From positions 1-30,171 of IMG/VR virus record IMGVR_UViG_3300025687_000207: a DNA stretch of 30,171 nucleotides. One strand, 5' to 3'. A model generated the notes under the pieces. That model made no database searches. It saw nothing but the letters and a program-made list of their open reading frames with translations, and was not told the DNA's origin. Numbering within the stretch: position 1 is the stretch's first letter; each line of letters opens with the position of its first letter. Source of the stretch: a virus. Position numbers and translations under genes: made by a program. Below are positions 1 through 9,510 of this stretch, piece after piece.

Positions 1-1887
1 TATTTGACAATTGCCAGCCTGACTAGCGCAATTTTGCCACAAATGAACTGGGTGCAATCCGCTGACACTGTGATTGTCGTGCATGAGGATTTGGAGCCAG
101 TCAGGATTTTGCGCGGTGCAACAGACAGCGATTGGACGGCCAGCACAATCACGTTTAGCTTTGTGCCTAAATATGCCTTTGATATCGACACGCACATCCC
201 GGCTTACAATATTACGCCGAGCGCAACATCAGGGAACATAACGCTAACCGCGTCTGGCGTCACGACCGACACCGGCACAGCGCAGGCTGGCGGCGCTAAT
301 ACAATTACGCTAAAAGCGGCCACTAGCTACACAACAGACGATGCGCCTAATGGTATGTTTATTCAGATAACAGGTGGCACCGGCTCTGGTCAGGTGCGGC
401 ACGTTGAGGATTACGTTGCGGCGACCAAGGTGCTGACAGTGTTCCCGGCTTGGACGACCCAGCCCGATGCGACTAGCCAATATAATGTTCACGCTTTTGG
501 CACAGCTATGGTTGATGAGTTTGTCGTGGCTTTGAATGGTTTTGGCCGTGCGCGTATTACTCAATATGTCAGCGCCACTGAGGTTAAGGCTTACGTTGAA
601 ATACCATTCTTTGACACCAGCACAATCAATGCCGGAGACTTTGAGACAGAACACGGTTACGAGGATGTGTGGTCATCGACACGCGGCTGGCCGCGCAGCG
701 TCACATTTCACGAAGGTCGCTTATATTTTGGCGGCAGCAAGCAGCGCCCATCAACTATCTGGGGTTCGCGGGTTTCTGACTTTTTCAACTTTGATAAGGG
801 CGAGAGCCTCGATGATGCGGCTGTTGAGGCGACGCTGGACACTGGCACATTTAACGCCATTGTTGATATTTACTCTGGGCGTCACTTGCAGATATTTACA
901 ACCGGCGCTGAGTTTTATGTGCCACAAACGCTAGACACGCCGATCACGCCAACAAATCTGATCGTCAAACAACAGACTGCATTTGGCGCAAAGGCCGGGC
1001 TAAGGTTGCAGAACGTGGACGGCTCAACGCTGTTTATTCAGCGGCAGGGCAAGGCGATCCAAGAGTTTATCTTTAGTGACGCGGTTCAGGCTTACACGTC
1101 ATCAAAGATATCCTTGCTGTCATCGCATCTGTTAAAGACCCCAGAAGAAATGGCGGTGCGCGTCGCAACGTCAACTGATGAGGGCGACCGCCTGATGCTG
1201 GTAAATGGCGACGACGGCAGCATTGCCTGCTATACATTGCTACGCAGCCAGAACGTCATTGCGCCGTCAGAGTGGACAACCGATGGCGAGTTTATAAATA
1301 TCGGCGTTGACGTTGATGATATTTATGTTGTGGTAAAACGTAACGTAAATACCGCCGATGTTTATTACGTTGAGATATTTGATGCTGATGTGTTGCTTGA
1401 TTGCTCAATTGTTGGCGGTGCTGCGGCGTCAGTAAACATGACGCACCTAGAAGGCGAAACTGTTAAGATAATCCGCGACGGCATCATTGAGCCTGATCAG
1501 ACTGTACCCGGCACACCATTCACAGTGACATTTGCCACAGCGGCCTCTACAAGCCATCAGGTTGGCCTTAACTTTACGCCAGAGGTAAAGACATTGCCGG
1601 TTGAGCCAAACCTGCCCAGCGGCTCCCTAAAGGGTTTTAAGAAGCGTATCTTTGAGGTAAACGCTGAATTGTTTGAGACGCAATCGCTGACAATTGATGG
1701 CAAGCTGATACCGTTCCGGCAGTTTGGCACAGGCGTATTTGGCAGCGCCGTGCCGGAGTACACAGGCATCAAGACATTGCACGGCATTTTAGGGTATACT
1801 TACGATGGGCAAATAACAATCGGCCAAGAGGTTCCACTAAAGATGACCCTGCTTGGTATTGATTACAAAATTAGTGTAGGGCAATAA
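1..1887 (+). CDS. Tail tubular protein B-like (nozzle) protein, 5' truncated
   Basis: The reading frame is open from the left edge, so the gene is cut by the window; a TTG at position 4 is not a convincing start. The visible 628 codons look like the podovirus tail nozzle family (T7 gp12-like). A central stretch with SVTFHEGRLYFGGS, followed by STIWGSRVSDFFNF, is the blade-like segment typical of this family. The product would form the distal tail below the portal and adaptor. The next gene starts two bases after the stop and encodes a virion core protein, which is the T7 order. The family call rests on motif recognition and gene order. Confidence 0.72.
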   Translation, partial: YLTIASLTSAILPQMNWVQSADTVIVVHEDLEPVRILRGATDSDWTASTITFSFVPKYAFDIDTHIPAYNITPSATSGNITLTASGVTTDTGTAQAGGANTITLKAATSYTTDDAPNGMFIQITGGTGSGQVRHVEDYVAATKVLTVFPAWTTQPDATSQYNVHAFGTAMVDEFVVALNGFGRARITQYVSATEVKAYVEIPFFDTSTINAGDFETEHGYEDVWSSTRGWPRSVTFHEGRLYFGGSKQRPSTIWGSRVSDFFNFDKGESLDDAAVEATLDTGTFNAIVDIYSGRHLQIFTTGAEFYVPQTLDTPITPTNLIVKQQTAFGAKAGLRLQNVDGSTLFIQRQGKAIQEFIFSDAVQAYTSSKISLLSSHLLKTPEEMAVRVATSTDEGDRLMLVNGDDGSIACYTLLRSQNVIAPSEWTTDGEFINIGVDVDDIYVVVKRNVNTADVYYVEIFDADVLLDCSIVGGAAASVNMTHLEGETVKIIRDGIIEPDQTVPGTPFTVTFATAASTSHQVGLNFTPEVKTLPVEPNLPSGSLKGFKKRIFEVNAELFETQSLTIDGKLIPFRQFGTGVFGSAVPEYTGIKTLHGILGYTYDGQITIGQEVPLKMTLLGIDYKISVGQ

Positions 1888-1888
1888 G

Positions 1889-2368
1889 ATGAGTGGATTA
1901 TTTGCAGGCAACATAGCCAAGACCGAGGCAAAGGCGTTACTTAACCAAGCCGCTTATGCAAAGGTGCAGGCAAGGTCAGAGGTGCTTAAATACAAGCAGC
2001 AAGGCATTGCCGTTATGGATAATATTTTGGCAACGCAGGCAACCATCAACGCCCGCGCTGGCGCTGGCGGCATTGATCCATTTAGCGGCAGCGCAAGGGC
2101 GCTTGCTTTGTATGCCCAGAAAAAAGGCGCAACAGAAATTTATAATAGTCGAGATGGTGAAATTATTGCCTTTGGTGCTGGTGAGGCGCGGGCAATGCAG
2201 TACGGCTTGCAAGCAAAGGCAACCCTAAAACGCGCACAAGCTGAGACAGTTGGTGCAATATTTGATATTGCTACTATGGCAATTGGGTTTGGCGGTGCGC
2301 CAAAATCAACAGGCGGGTCTTATTTAACAAACGCCGATGATGTTCTGGGCGCTGGCGGGGGCTTGTAA
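1889..2368 (+). CDS. Internal virion protein, T7 gp14-like
   Basis: A 159-aa, Ala/Gln-rich, mostly helical protein. The N-terminal half has many AKxxxxQAAYAKVQA-type helices, followed by a Gly-rich patch (RAGAGGIDPFSGSA) and a C-terminal hydrophobic segment (IFDIATMAIGFGG) that could insert in a membrane. Small proteins of this build between the tail nozzle gene and the very large internal virion genes are the gp14-like core protein, thought to be ejected and to form the outer-membrane part of the DNA channel. The start ATG lies one base after the upstream stop; the stop overlaps the next ATG by one base. Confidence 0.6.
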   Translation: MSGLFAGNIAKTEAKALLNQAAYAKVQARSEVLKYKQQGIAVMDNILATQATINARAGAGGIDPFSGSARALALYAQKKGATEIYNSRDGEIIAFGAGEARAMQYGLQAKATLKRAQAETVGAIFDIATMAIGFGGAPKSTGGSYLTNADDVLGAGGGL

Positions 2369-4116
2369 TGGCAGAGTTACCTAAATATCGCCCATTAGGG
2401 GTTTCGATACCATCTATCCCTGATGTTGATTTTGTGTCTGCTGGTCGTGCGCAGGGTGAGGTTTACCGCAGCATTGGCAAGAGCCTAGACAAAATGGTTA
2501 AGTATGCTTACGACAAAAAAGTAGCATCAACCAAGCGCGAGGCGGCAAAGTACGCATTTGAAAACCCGGTAACGGCAGAACAAATCCAAGACGCAATTTC
2601 GCAGGGTCGTGACATTGAAGAAATTGTTGGCGATCCAGATACGATATTTGGCGCGGTGACGACTGCGACTGCCGCCCAGCAGCTTACGACTGAGCTTGAA
2701 ATTAGAGCCAACAAAAAAATAGCAGAATATAACGCTGCAATTAAGAGCAACGGCTTATACAGCAATGAGCAAATAACTGAAATGCGCCGTGATTTAACGT
2801 CAATGATTGACGCTCACAGCGAACTTATTGCTGGGGTCGATCCAGCCCAAGCCCTAAAATACAACGCTGCGGCAAATACAAGTGCATCAACCGTTTACAA
2901 GTCTGCTCTTGAAGCGCAAATGTCTATCAATAAAGCGGTTAAGATTGCTGCCGCTGATGAGTTTATGGAGACGCTACCAGAGCGAGCAAAAGACATTTTA
3001 ACAAAAAAAGACGCTGACCTTGAGAGCCGTCTTGGTGAGTTGAGTGTTTTGGCGCGATCAGCCAATGACGTTGTGATCAGCACAGGCGATCTTGTTTATG
3101 CCAAGGCTCAATCTTCAGCAATTCAGAAAGTGATTACAGATGTTCAAGTTGGTGTCTTGACTGATCACGTTATCAATTTGCCGCAAGACAAAAGGCTCCG
3201 CGCTTTGCGTAGCGGCGATATGGGTGATTTGACGCCATTGTATAATATGTTGGATAGCAAACAGCAGGCTGAGTTTAGGTCAGGTGTGAGAGCAGAATTA
3301 GCTGCGCGTCAAACCACTGACGACCAAATTGAAAAAGATGGTCTGAAAATAAATAAAAAATCAGCAACAGTTCAAGCCTTGGCGTTTGCTGAAGCGCCTG
3401 AAGGTTCTCAAGAAGAGAGATTTGCCTTAGATGGTTTGGAGCAAATTGCGATTGACAGCAACGGCGACGCAATTAGCGCACAAGGTATATTGGCTCTAAA
3501 GAAAGCCAAAACCGCAGCGGCAGCAGAAGAGACGCCAAACTATGTTGCAGAGTTCCGCATCAAGCAAATGATTAACGCAGAGCAAATAACAACATTTGAT
3601 GAATTGCAAACAGAAGCCGCCGCGCTTGGTGTTGGCCCAAAAGCAACCTTGGGTCTTGTTCCATATTTAGACAGCACAACAAAAGAAACACGCAGAGAGG
3701 TTGACCGCGAGGCAAAGGCACACGCAGCAATCGTGCCGGGTATGCTTAATGTTTCAAAGAAAAAAGCCGAGCGTCACAATCGTTTTGTCAATGCGGTAGA
3801 GAACAGGTTTGCTGACGATATGGATGCGTGGGGAAAAAACCCAGATCGGCGCTTGCAGGACAAGCCTGTGATAGCAAAAATAGCAAAAGAGTATCGCAAG
3901 GAATTGTTGCAAAGCGAACATCAAAAAAAGATTGACACAACTGTTGCTGGGCTGGCGAGCAAATATCCAAACTTAGATATTACAGAAAACTCAGAATATG
4001 ATTATTTTGCCACTAATAGAGTTGCGCTTGGATTGTCCACTGATGATTTAAAAAACATAAAACGAAAGTTAGGGTTTATAGAGCAACAGGCTTTGCTTAG
4101 AGACGAGATAAAATAA
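2368..4116 (+). CDS. Internal virion protein, gp15 position, no recognised domain
   Basis: A 582-aa protein, charged and helical almost throughout, with no signal peptide, membrane segment or catalytic motif seen. It begins MAELPKYRPLGVSIPSIPDV, a Pro-rich head, and continues with long Lys/Glu/Ala helices. It lies between the gp14-like gene and two larger virion genes, the place of T7 gp15, which forms the middle of the ejected core. Position and helical build suggest an internal core protein; no specific sequence match is claimed. Start and stop both overlap neighbours by one base (TAATG), so translation is probably coupled. Confidence 0.5.
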   Translation: MAELPKYRPLGVSIPSIPDVDFVSAGRAQGEVYRSIGKSLDKMVKYAYDKKVASTKREAAKYAFENPVTAEQIQDAISQGRDIEEIVGDPDTIFGAVTTATAAQQLTTELEIRANKKIAEYNAAIKSNGLYSNEQITEMRRDLTSMIDAHSELIAGVDPAQALKYNAAANTSASTVYKSALEAQMSINKAVKIAAADEFMETLPERAKDILTKKDADLESRLGELSVLARSANDVVISTGDLVYAKAQSSAIQKVITDVQVGVLTDHVINLPQDKRLRALRSGDMGDLTPLYNMLDSKQQAEFRSGVRAELAARQTTDDQIEKDGLKINKKSATVQALAFAEAPEGSQEERFALDGLEQIAIDSNGDAISAQGILALKKAKTAAAAEETPNYVAEFRIKQMINAEQITTFDELQTEAAALGVGPKATLGLVPYLDSTTKETRREVDREAKAHAAIVPGMLNVSKKKAERHNRFVNAVENRFADDMDAWGKNPDRRLQDKPVIAKIAKEYRKELLQSEHQKKIDTTVAGLASKYPNLDITENSEYDYFATNRVALGLSTDDLKNIKRKLGFIEQQALLRDEIK

Positions 4117-6296
4117 TGGATGAATTTGAAGAAATGCACGATCATCAAGGGGCCGCATTAGCGTTCCTTCAGACGTTTTCGCCGCAAGACCTTGCGCAGC
4201 CTGCGCCTGCTGATATGAGTATGCCGTCAGAAACAGATGCGCCTGCGCCGTCCAAGCCAAAATATACAGAAGATCAATTGAAGCTGATGCCTGAGTGGAT
4301 TGAAACATCAAAGAAGATGTTTGAGGTTATGAATGATGGGCAGCGGTTCATTGGGTCTGACAAGCAAGCTGCATCGTATGGCCTTGATCTTATGTCTGAG
4401 TTCAACTGGAATATGGCTGGCCCCGCTGGCATCCCCGGTGAAAGCGGTATCAGCGTTCCCGGCTTTGGTGTGCAAGTTTACAACCTTATGTCAGAGAGCG
4501 CCGGGCCAGACGCGGCTAATGGCTTTTTAAATATGCTGGACATATACGCCGACACCAAAACAGAAGGCGCGACAATCAAACGCGCCTTTCGTGGTTTGGC
4601 GGCTGACCCGCTAACATACGCAACGCCGGTTGGCAGCTTGTATTCGCTTGGCGCAAAAGCTATGGCGCGTAAAACAGCAACGACCGGCCTGCGTAATATG
4701 TTGATGTCGACAGCAAAGGCTGCTGGCTTTGTCGGTGAAAAAGCTATGACTGCGCCGGGCAAGACAGGTATGGCTGCTGGCGCTGGCTATGGTATGGGCT
4801 TTGAAGGTGGCCTGATGGGCGTTGAGACAGCCGCCGGTGATCAGCCTACCTTGGCCGAGGCAGCAACCCGCTTGGCCGTTTCTGGCACTGTTGGGTCTGC
4901 TGTCGGTGGTACGCTTGGCAAGGCGCTTGTCGGTGGTGCAACTGAAGCTGCGCCAGCTATTGCGCGTGGCATTGATCAGGCCGGACAAGCCGCCGAGGCG
5001 CGTATGGCAGAGCGTGGGCCTATTACCGATCGCGTTATGTCTGGCGCTGATCCTATGGAAGTGATTGATCCGGCGTTGGCTGCGGCTGGTAAGTTGGTTA
5101 GGCCAACAAAAGAAAACCCAGTTACCGCTGTGCCGCCAACTGAGACCGAGCCGGGCATCATTGCGTTTCACGGTTCTGGCGCAGACTTTGACCAATTTAG
5201 CTTAGAAAAGATTGGCACTGGTGAGGGCGCACAGGCTTATGGTTATGGGCTGTATTTTACCGATAGCGAGGACATAGCTAAGTTTTATCGGGACACCATA
5301 AGCAGAAGGCAAGATGGCATACCGCAGTCTGTGCCGGATGCCCCAGAAAATATAGCTGGGGAACTTGCTTTAGATATAAACTTTAATAAAGGTGTGTTTG
5401 GCGATACTAAACAATTACAAATAAATTCTGCTGACCCTGATTATGATTTTTACATTCAAACGCTAGACGACAATGCAGTTGAAACAACGCAATCTGGCGC
5501 ACTTAAAACTTTTGAGTTTAGAGACGGCAGTATTATAAGTCTCTTAAATGAGACTATGCCCGTATTCAACGGTAAAGCGTTAGATAGCGTTTACACAAGC
5601 GATATTCAAGATGTGTTTGGGGCAGAGATAGCAGATGTTGCGCAACGCGCTAAAGATATGGGCATCCCCGGAACTTTAGAGGAATTAACTGACGATGTTA
5701 CGACAGTTTTGTCTCAATTGGGGCAAGGCCTTAGTAGCAAGCGCGATATGAGCGCGGCTGTAGAAAGTTTAGCGCCTAGTGGTCAGGGAGCGCCAAGTAG
5801 GTTTAAGACTATATACAATCACTTTATTGAGCCAAAATCTACAATAGAAACCACCTCAACAGTTACTGAACTAGGGGTTAAAAAAGGAAAAATGTACAAA
5901 GTTGGCCTTGAGCCAAAGCCAGAAGATATGCTGGATTATGATAAATCTTTGCGTGAACAACCAAAATTTGAAAAGGTTTTAGAACCTATCTATGCCGAAT
6001 ATGGTGTGGCAAAAACGGCTGACATTGGTACTTTGTTTGAAAGCATTAAAAACCAGCGCGGTATTATGCCAAAGGATTTGTCAAAACGGCTTTCTGACGC
6101 TGGTATCCCCGGCATTAAATATCGTGCCGCTGGATACAGAGGTTCTAACGTTAGTGACGCGGCCGCAAAACAAAACTATGTCATCTTTGACGATAAAGCG
6201 ATCAAGATATTAGAGAAATATGGTATTGTTGGGCCTGTGGCTATCACAGCGTTAGGCGCAGCAAAACAGGAAGGCGCAGACAATGGCGATACCTAA
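4116..6296 (+). CDS. Internal virion protein with ADP-ribosyltransferase (ART-PolyVal type) domain
   Basis: A 726-aa protein. Residues 1-90 are acidic and Pro-rich. Residues 90-330 hold Gly/Ala-rich hydrophobic helices (e.g. GMAAGAGYGMGFEGG), possibly membrane-active. From about residue 347 the sequence IIAFHGSGADFDQFSLEKIG, then GEGAQAYGYGLYFTD, matches the start of the ADP-ribosyltransferase domain found in phage polyvalent proteins: the His of HGS and the Tyr of YGYGLYF are the expected NAD-binding residues. The end of that domain is also present (GIPGIKYRAAG, then NYVIFDDKAIKIL near residue 687). Between them sits a long AT-rich insert. Its place among internal virion genes suggests ejection with the DNA and modification of a host protein early in infection; the target is unknown. 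It overlaps the next gene by 14 nt. Confidence 0.7.
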   Translation: MDEFEEMHDHQGAALAFLQTFSPQDLAQPAPADMSMPSETDAPAPSKPKYTEDQLKLMPEWIETSKKMFEVMNDGQRFIGSDKQAASYGLDLMSEFNWNMAGPAGIPGESGISVPGFGVQVYNLMSESAGPDAANGFLNMLDIYADTKTEGATIKRAFRGLAADPLTYATPVGSLYSLGAKAMARKTATTGLRNMLMSTAKAAGFVGEKAMTAPGKTGMAAGAGYGMGFEGGLMGVETAAGDQPTLAEAATRLAVSGTVGSAVGGTLGKALVGGATEAAPAIARGIDQAGQAAEARMAERGPITDRVMSGADPMEVIDPALAAAGKLVRPTKENPVTAVPPTETEPGIIAFHGSGADFDQFSLEKIGTGEGAQAYGYGLYFTDSEDIAKFYRDTISRRQDGIPQSVPDAPENIAGELALDINFNKGVFGDTKQLQINSADPDYDFYIQTLDDNAVETTQSGALKTFEFRDGSIISLLNETMPVFNGKALDSVYTSDIQDVFGAEIADVAQRAKDMGIPGTLEELTDDVTTVLSQLGQGLSSKRDMSAAVESLAPSGQGAPSRFKTIYNHFIEPKSTIETTSTVTELGVKKGKMYKVGLEPKPEDMLDYDKSLREQPKFEKVLEPIYAEYGVAKTADIGTLFESIKNQRGIMPKDLSKRLSDAGIPGIKYRAAGYRGSNVSDAAAKQNYVIFDDKAIKILEKYGIVGPVAITALGAAKQEGADNGDT

Positions 6297-9200
6297 AGAC
6301 ATGAACGAGCAGCCATCCATCTTGGATGAGCGGCCAACGACTACGCAGCCTGTGCCAGAGGAAGAGCTTGTTCAAGTCGCAGGGGTAACGTCAGCAATTT
6401 CGCGCAAAGCAACCAAGGGCATCCTTGAGCCGCTAACGGCCAAGGGTGCGCGTGTTTCGCCGGAAAGCAAAATAACAAGAACTCCAACGCTAAAGGAAAG
6501 CATTATTGATGCGCCGTTTGAGCCGTCATTTGAAATACCAAAAGCAGAGGTTCCACAGCCACAGCCAGTAAAGCCCGCGCCTGTTGATCAGGCCGAGGTC
6601 GACGCACGGCTTGCAGCTAGAGAGCAAGAGCTAGGCGCAGCGCGTGAGGTGCCTTCACCATCTAAGGCACAAAAAGCCGCTGGCCTTGTTAAAGGGCCAG
6701 TGAATACGCGCTTCTATGACAATGACGGCTTGGCGGCTACAGTGCAAGCAGCGGCCAAAGCTGCTGATGCTGGCGAGGTTGCCGCGTCAAAGCCAATGAC
6801 AATCAAAGAAATTTATGATCGTGCAGAAAACGCTGGCATTCCAAAAGAGAATTTGGACTTGGTGTTTTCTGGTCAAGACATTAGCAGCAGCGTTGGGGGC
6901 AATGAACTTGCGCAGCGTATGGCTGGCCTGATGGTTTTGCACGACGTTAGCGCAGGCAAGGTTGATGATCTAATGCGTATGGCCGGGCGCGGCGAATTAG
7001 ATGACGTTGGGAAACTGGAATTGCGTGAGGCGATGGCGCAGCACAATATGATCCTCGATCAACTATCAGGCGCAAAGACTGACGTTGCTAGAGCAATGAA
7101 CGTGTTTAAGGGTGCGCGTGATCGCGGCGACAGCTTGAGCATTAAAGAGGTTCGTGATGCGCTTGACAATCTTGGCGGCGATGATCAGTTGCGGATGTTG
7201 GCAGAAACATACAACAACACCAACAGCCCGGCAGCCAGAAACGCTTTGTTAAAAAACAGCGTCAGCCGCAAGTCCTATGAGGCTATTGTCTATATGGCTC
7301 AATCGGTCATGCTGAACGACCCAACGACCCATATGTATAATGCCGCCGGTAACGCGCTAAATTTATTTATGGACGTTCCTGAGCGCGCCTTGTCTGTGCC
7401 GATTGGTATGTTGCGCCAGCGCCTCGCAAAAACATTTGGATATAAGACAGACCAAGATCGTTATTATGGGGCTGACCTTTATGCGCGGGTGTCAGGTTTT
7501 AGAAATGGTATGATTGACGGCTGGTCTATGATGGGCGCAAAACTGTTAGAGGGTGGTGCCGCCAAAGACGCACCGACAGACCCGCTGACGACAAAGTTTT
7601 GGGCTGGCGCAAATTACAAAATACCGTTTACAAAACAAATACGAGAGTTTCCTGATTTATCAGACAACGTGCTTGGCAAAGTTCTCAACAGTATGGGTCT
7701 GGTTTATTCTGTGCCGTTTCGCGCACTGGGCGCTGCCGATGAGTTTTTTGCTGGCACGGCGCAACGTATGCAATTGCACGAAGAGGCTGCACGGCTAGGC
7801 GGCAGAATTTACGACACAACATTACAAGAAATGATTGACGCAGGGGCAGAGCCAAAGACAGCAGCGGCGCAGGCTATGTCAATTGCACAACGTGCTGTGC
7901 AAAAATTGCTGACAGAGCGCCCGGCAGATATTGAGATGAGCATCAATGCGTGGCGCAAACAAGTCACGCTGCAAGATGATTTAAATAGAGAGGCACCATT
8001 CTCCGGCATTTATTCTGGTGCATCAAAGCTGATGAATAAATGGTATGTAAAGCCATTGGTGCCGTTCTCAAAGACGCTAACAAACATTGCAATTGAAAGC
8101 AGCGCAAGAGCTGGCCCACTTGCGTTTGTGTCGCCGCGCTTTTATAGCGAAATGCAAAAGGGTGGCAGAGGCAAAGACCTTGCTATCAGCCGATTAACTC
8201 TTGGCGGCAGTATGCTTTACGCTGGCTATCTTATGGCTGGTGACGGCACCACAACAGGCGCAGGCCCGGCTGACACAGACCAGCGCCGGGCTTTGCAGTC
8301 ACGCGGCTGGCAGCCATTCTCTTTTGTTATTGGCAAGGATCAAATTACATCTCAGAACGTGCAGCAATTGCGTGACATTCTCGGCGCTGAAAACGTGACA
8401 GAAGGCACAGGCCAAGACTTTGAAGGCAATATCTATATTTCTATGAAGCGCCTTGAGCCTGCAAATATGCCGCTGCTTTTGGGCGCTGCATATGCTGACG
8501 CTATGCGCTATCACGAGTACGATGAAGATGGGTCATATGGGCAAGCTGTGTTTGATGCAAGTGTTGCTGCTATGGCTGAATATTCAACATCAATACCGGC
8601 GATGCAAACCTTTGCAAAGATAATGCGAATTGCCAACCAGCGTCAGACTGATGGCGGCGATAGGCTTGTTGCTATGTTTAATCAAATCTCGCAGCAATAT
8701 GGCAGCTTCCTTATTTCTGGAACGCCTGTCCTTGGCTTTACAAACAGCACACTAACGTCACGCATTGAACGTGCAATAGACCCGGCTGTTAGCAATGTTG
8801 GCGTCGGCGAGGATTTCCCTGATGCCCTTGTTGGTTTGGGTGAGGCTTACAACAGGTGGCGCTCACGCATTCCAGTATATTCAAAGGATGTGCCTATCAA
8901 GCTAGATGATTATGGCGACCCTATTGGCATGACAAATGCGCCAGCTTGGCAGCCATTGTCTATGACGTTTGGTGAACATGATGAAACCAAAGAGTTTCTC
9001 GACGCAATCCATCACGCAATCCCACCGGCACAAAGAAAATTTGACGGCATCAAAATACCGCCAGAGATTGAGGCTCGGTATAAGACCCTTTACGCAAAAG
9101 AGATTGTCATTGATGGCATGACGATGAAAGAAAACATCAACGCCGCAATGAATGAAATGATGGATGATGCTGAGTTTTCTGGCACAGAGTTAGCTATTGG

Positions 9201-9477
9201 CGATATGCGTTCAATGGTCAATAACATTGTAGGCCAGTATCGCAAGATTGCGCAGATCAGAATGTTTGGCGCTAGGTCTGAAAATGAAGCTGACCCTCGC
9301 CTGTTTGAATATGCTCTGGTTCCAGAAGATTTGTCAGAGTATGGGCTTTTTGGTGAAGAAATAGAATTTCCAGAATTTGCGGAAAAGCTGGCAAAGCAAA
9401 AAAACAAGCGCCGTTTCCCCAAATTAACAGCGCCAGATAACGCAGAAAAACCGTCCTTATCAGGGATGATAAAATGA
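6283..9477 (+). CDS. Very large internal virion protein, gp16 position
   Basis: A 1064-aa protein, the largest in the window and in the place of T7 gp16. The first 130 residues are Pro/Glu/Ala-rich linker. Helical segments follow (e.g. AVQKLLTERPADIEMSIN). Near residue 640 is a hydrophobic, Gly-rich stretch (GGSMLYAGYLMAGDG followed by TDQRRALQSRGWQPFSF), a pattern I associate with large polyvalent or virion proteins of marine phages. No transglycosylase motif like that of T7 gp16 was seen. The ATG at 6283 has GGAAGG upstream and overlaps the preceding gene by 14 nt. A role in the ejected DNA channel is inferred from size and position. Confidence 0.55.
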   Translation: MAIPKDMNEQPSILDERPTTTQPVPEEELVQVAGVTSAISRKATKGILEPLTAKGARVSPESKITRTPTLKESIIDAPFEPSFEIPKAEVPQPQPVKPAPVDQAEVDARLAAREQELGAAREVPSPSKAQKAAGLVKGPVNTRFYDNDGLAATVQAAAKAADAGEVAASKPMTIKEIYDRAENAGIPKENLDLVFSGQDISSSVGGNELAQRMAGLMVLHDVSAGKVDDLMRMAGRGELDDVGKLELREAMAQHNMILDQLSGAKTDVARAMNVFKGARDRGDSLSIKEVRDALDNLGGDDQLRMLAETYNNTNSPAARNALLKNSVSRKSYEAIVYMAQSVMLNDPTTHMYNAAGNALNLFMDVPERALSVPIGMLRQRLAKTFGYKTDQDRYYGADLYARVSGFRNGMIDGWSMMGAKLLEGGAAKDAPTDPLTTKFWAGANYKIPFTKQIREFPDLSDNVLGKVLNSMGLVYSVPFRALGAADEFFAGTAQRMQLHEEAARLGGRIYDTTLQEMIDAGAEPKTAAAQAMSIAQRAVQKLLTERPADIEMSINAWRKQVTLQDDLNREAPFSGIYSGASKLMNKWYVKPLVPFSKTLTNIAIESSARAGPLAFVSPRFYSEMQKGGRGKDLAISRLTLGGSMLYAGYLMAGDGTTTGAGPADTDQRRALQSRGWQPFSFVIGKDQITSQNVQQLRDILGAENVTEGTGQDFEGNIYISMKRLEPANMPLLLGAAYADAMRYHEYDEDGSYGQAVFDASVAAMAEYSTSIPAMQTFAKIMRIANQRQTDGGDRLVAMFNQISQQYGSFLISGTPVLGFTNSTLTSRIERAIDPAVSNVGVGEDFPDALVGLGEAYNRWRSRIPVYSKDVPIKLDDYGDPIGMTNAPAWQPLSMTFGEHDETKEFLDAIHHAIPPAQRKFDGIKIPPEIEARYKTLYAKEIVIDGMTMKENINAAMNEMMDDAEFSGTELAIGDMRSMVNNIVGQYRKIAQIRMFGARSENEADPRLFEYALVPEDLSEYGLFGEEIEFPEFAEKLAKQKNKRRFPKLTAPDNAEKPSLSGMIK

Positions 9478-9485
9478 TGTATAAT
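9457..9485 (+). promoter_or_regulatory. Candidate sigma70-type promoter before the tail fibre gene
   Basis: TTATCA (9457-9462), a 17-base spacer and a perfect TATAAT (9480-9485) lie just upstream of the fibre gene. The -35 box matches consensus at 4 of 6 positions. TTATCA is also the left arm of a perfect 6-bp inverted repeat (TTATCA-ggga-TGATAA, 9457-9472), so the site may be regulated. The box overlaps the 3' end of the preceding gene. Confidence 0.4.
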
Positions 9486-9510
9486 CTCAGCAATCATATG
9501 AGGCACCAAA

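Noticed and set aside
4611-5195. 194-codon minus-strand ORF
   Set aside because: Antisense to the Gly/Ala-rich part of the ART protein gene; Cys/Arg/His-rich translation and no gene context on that strand.
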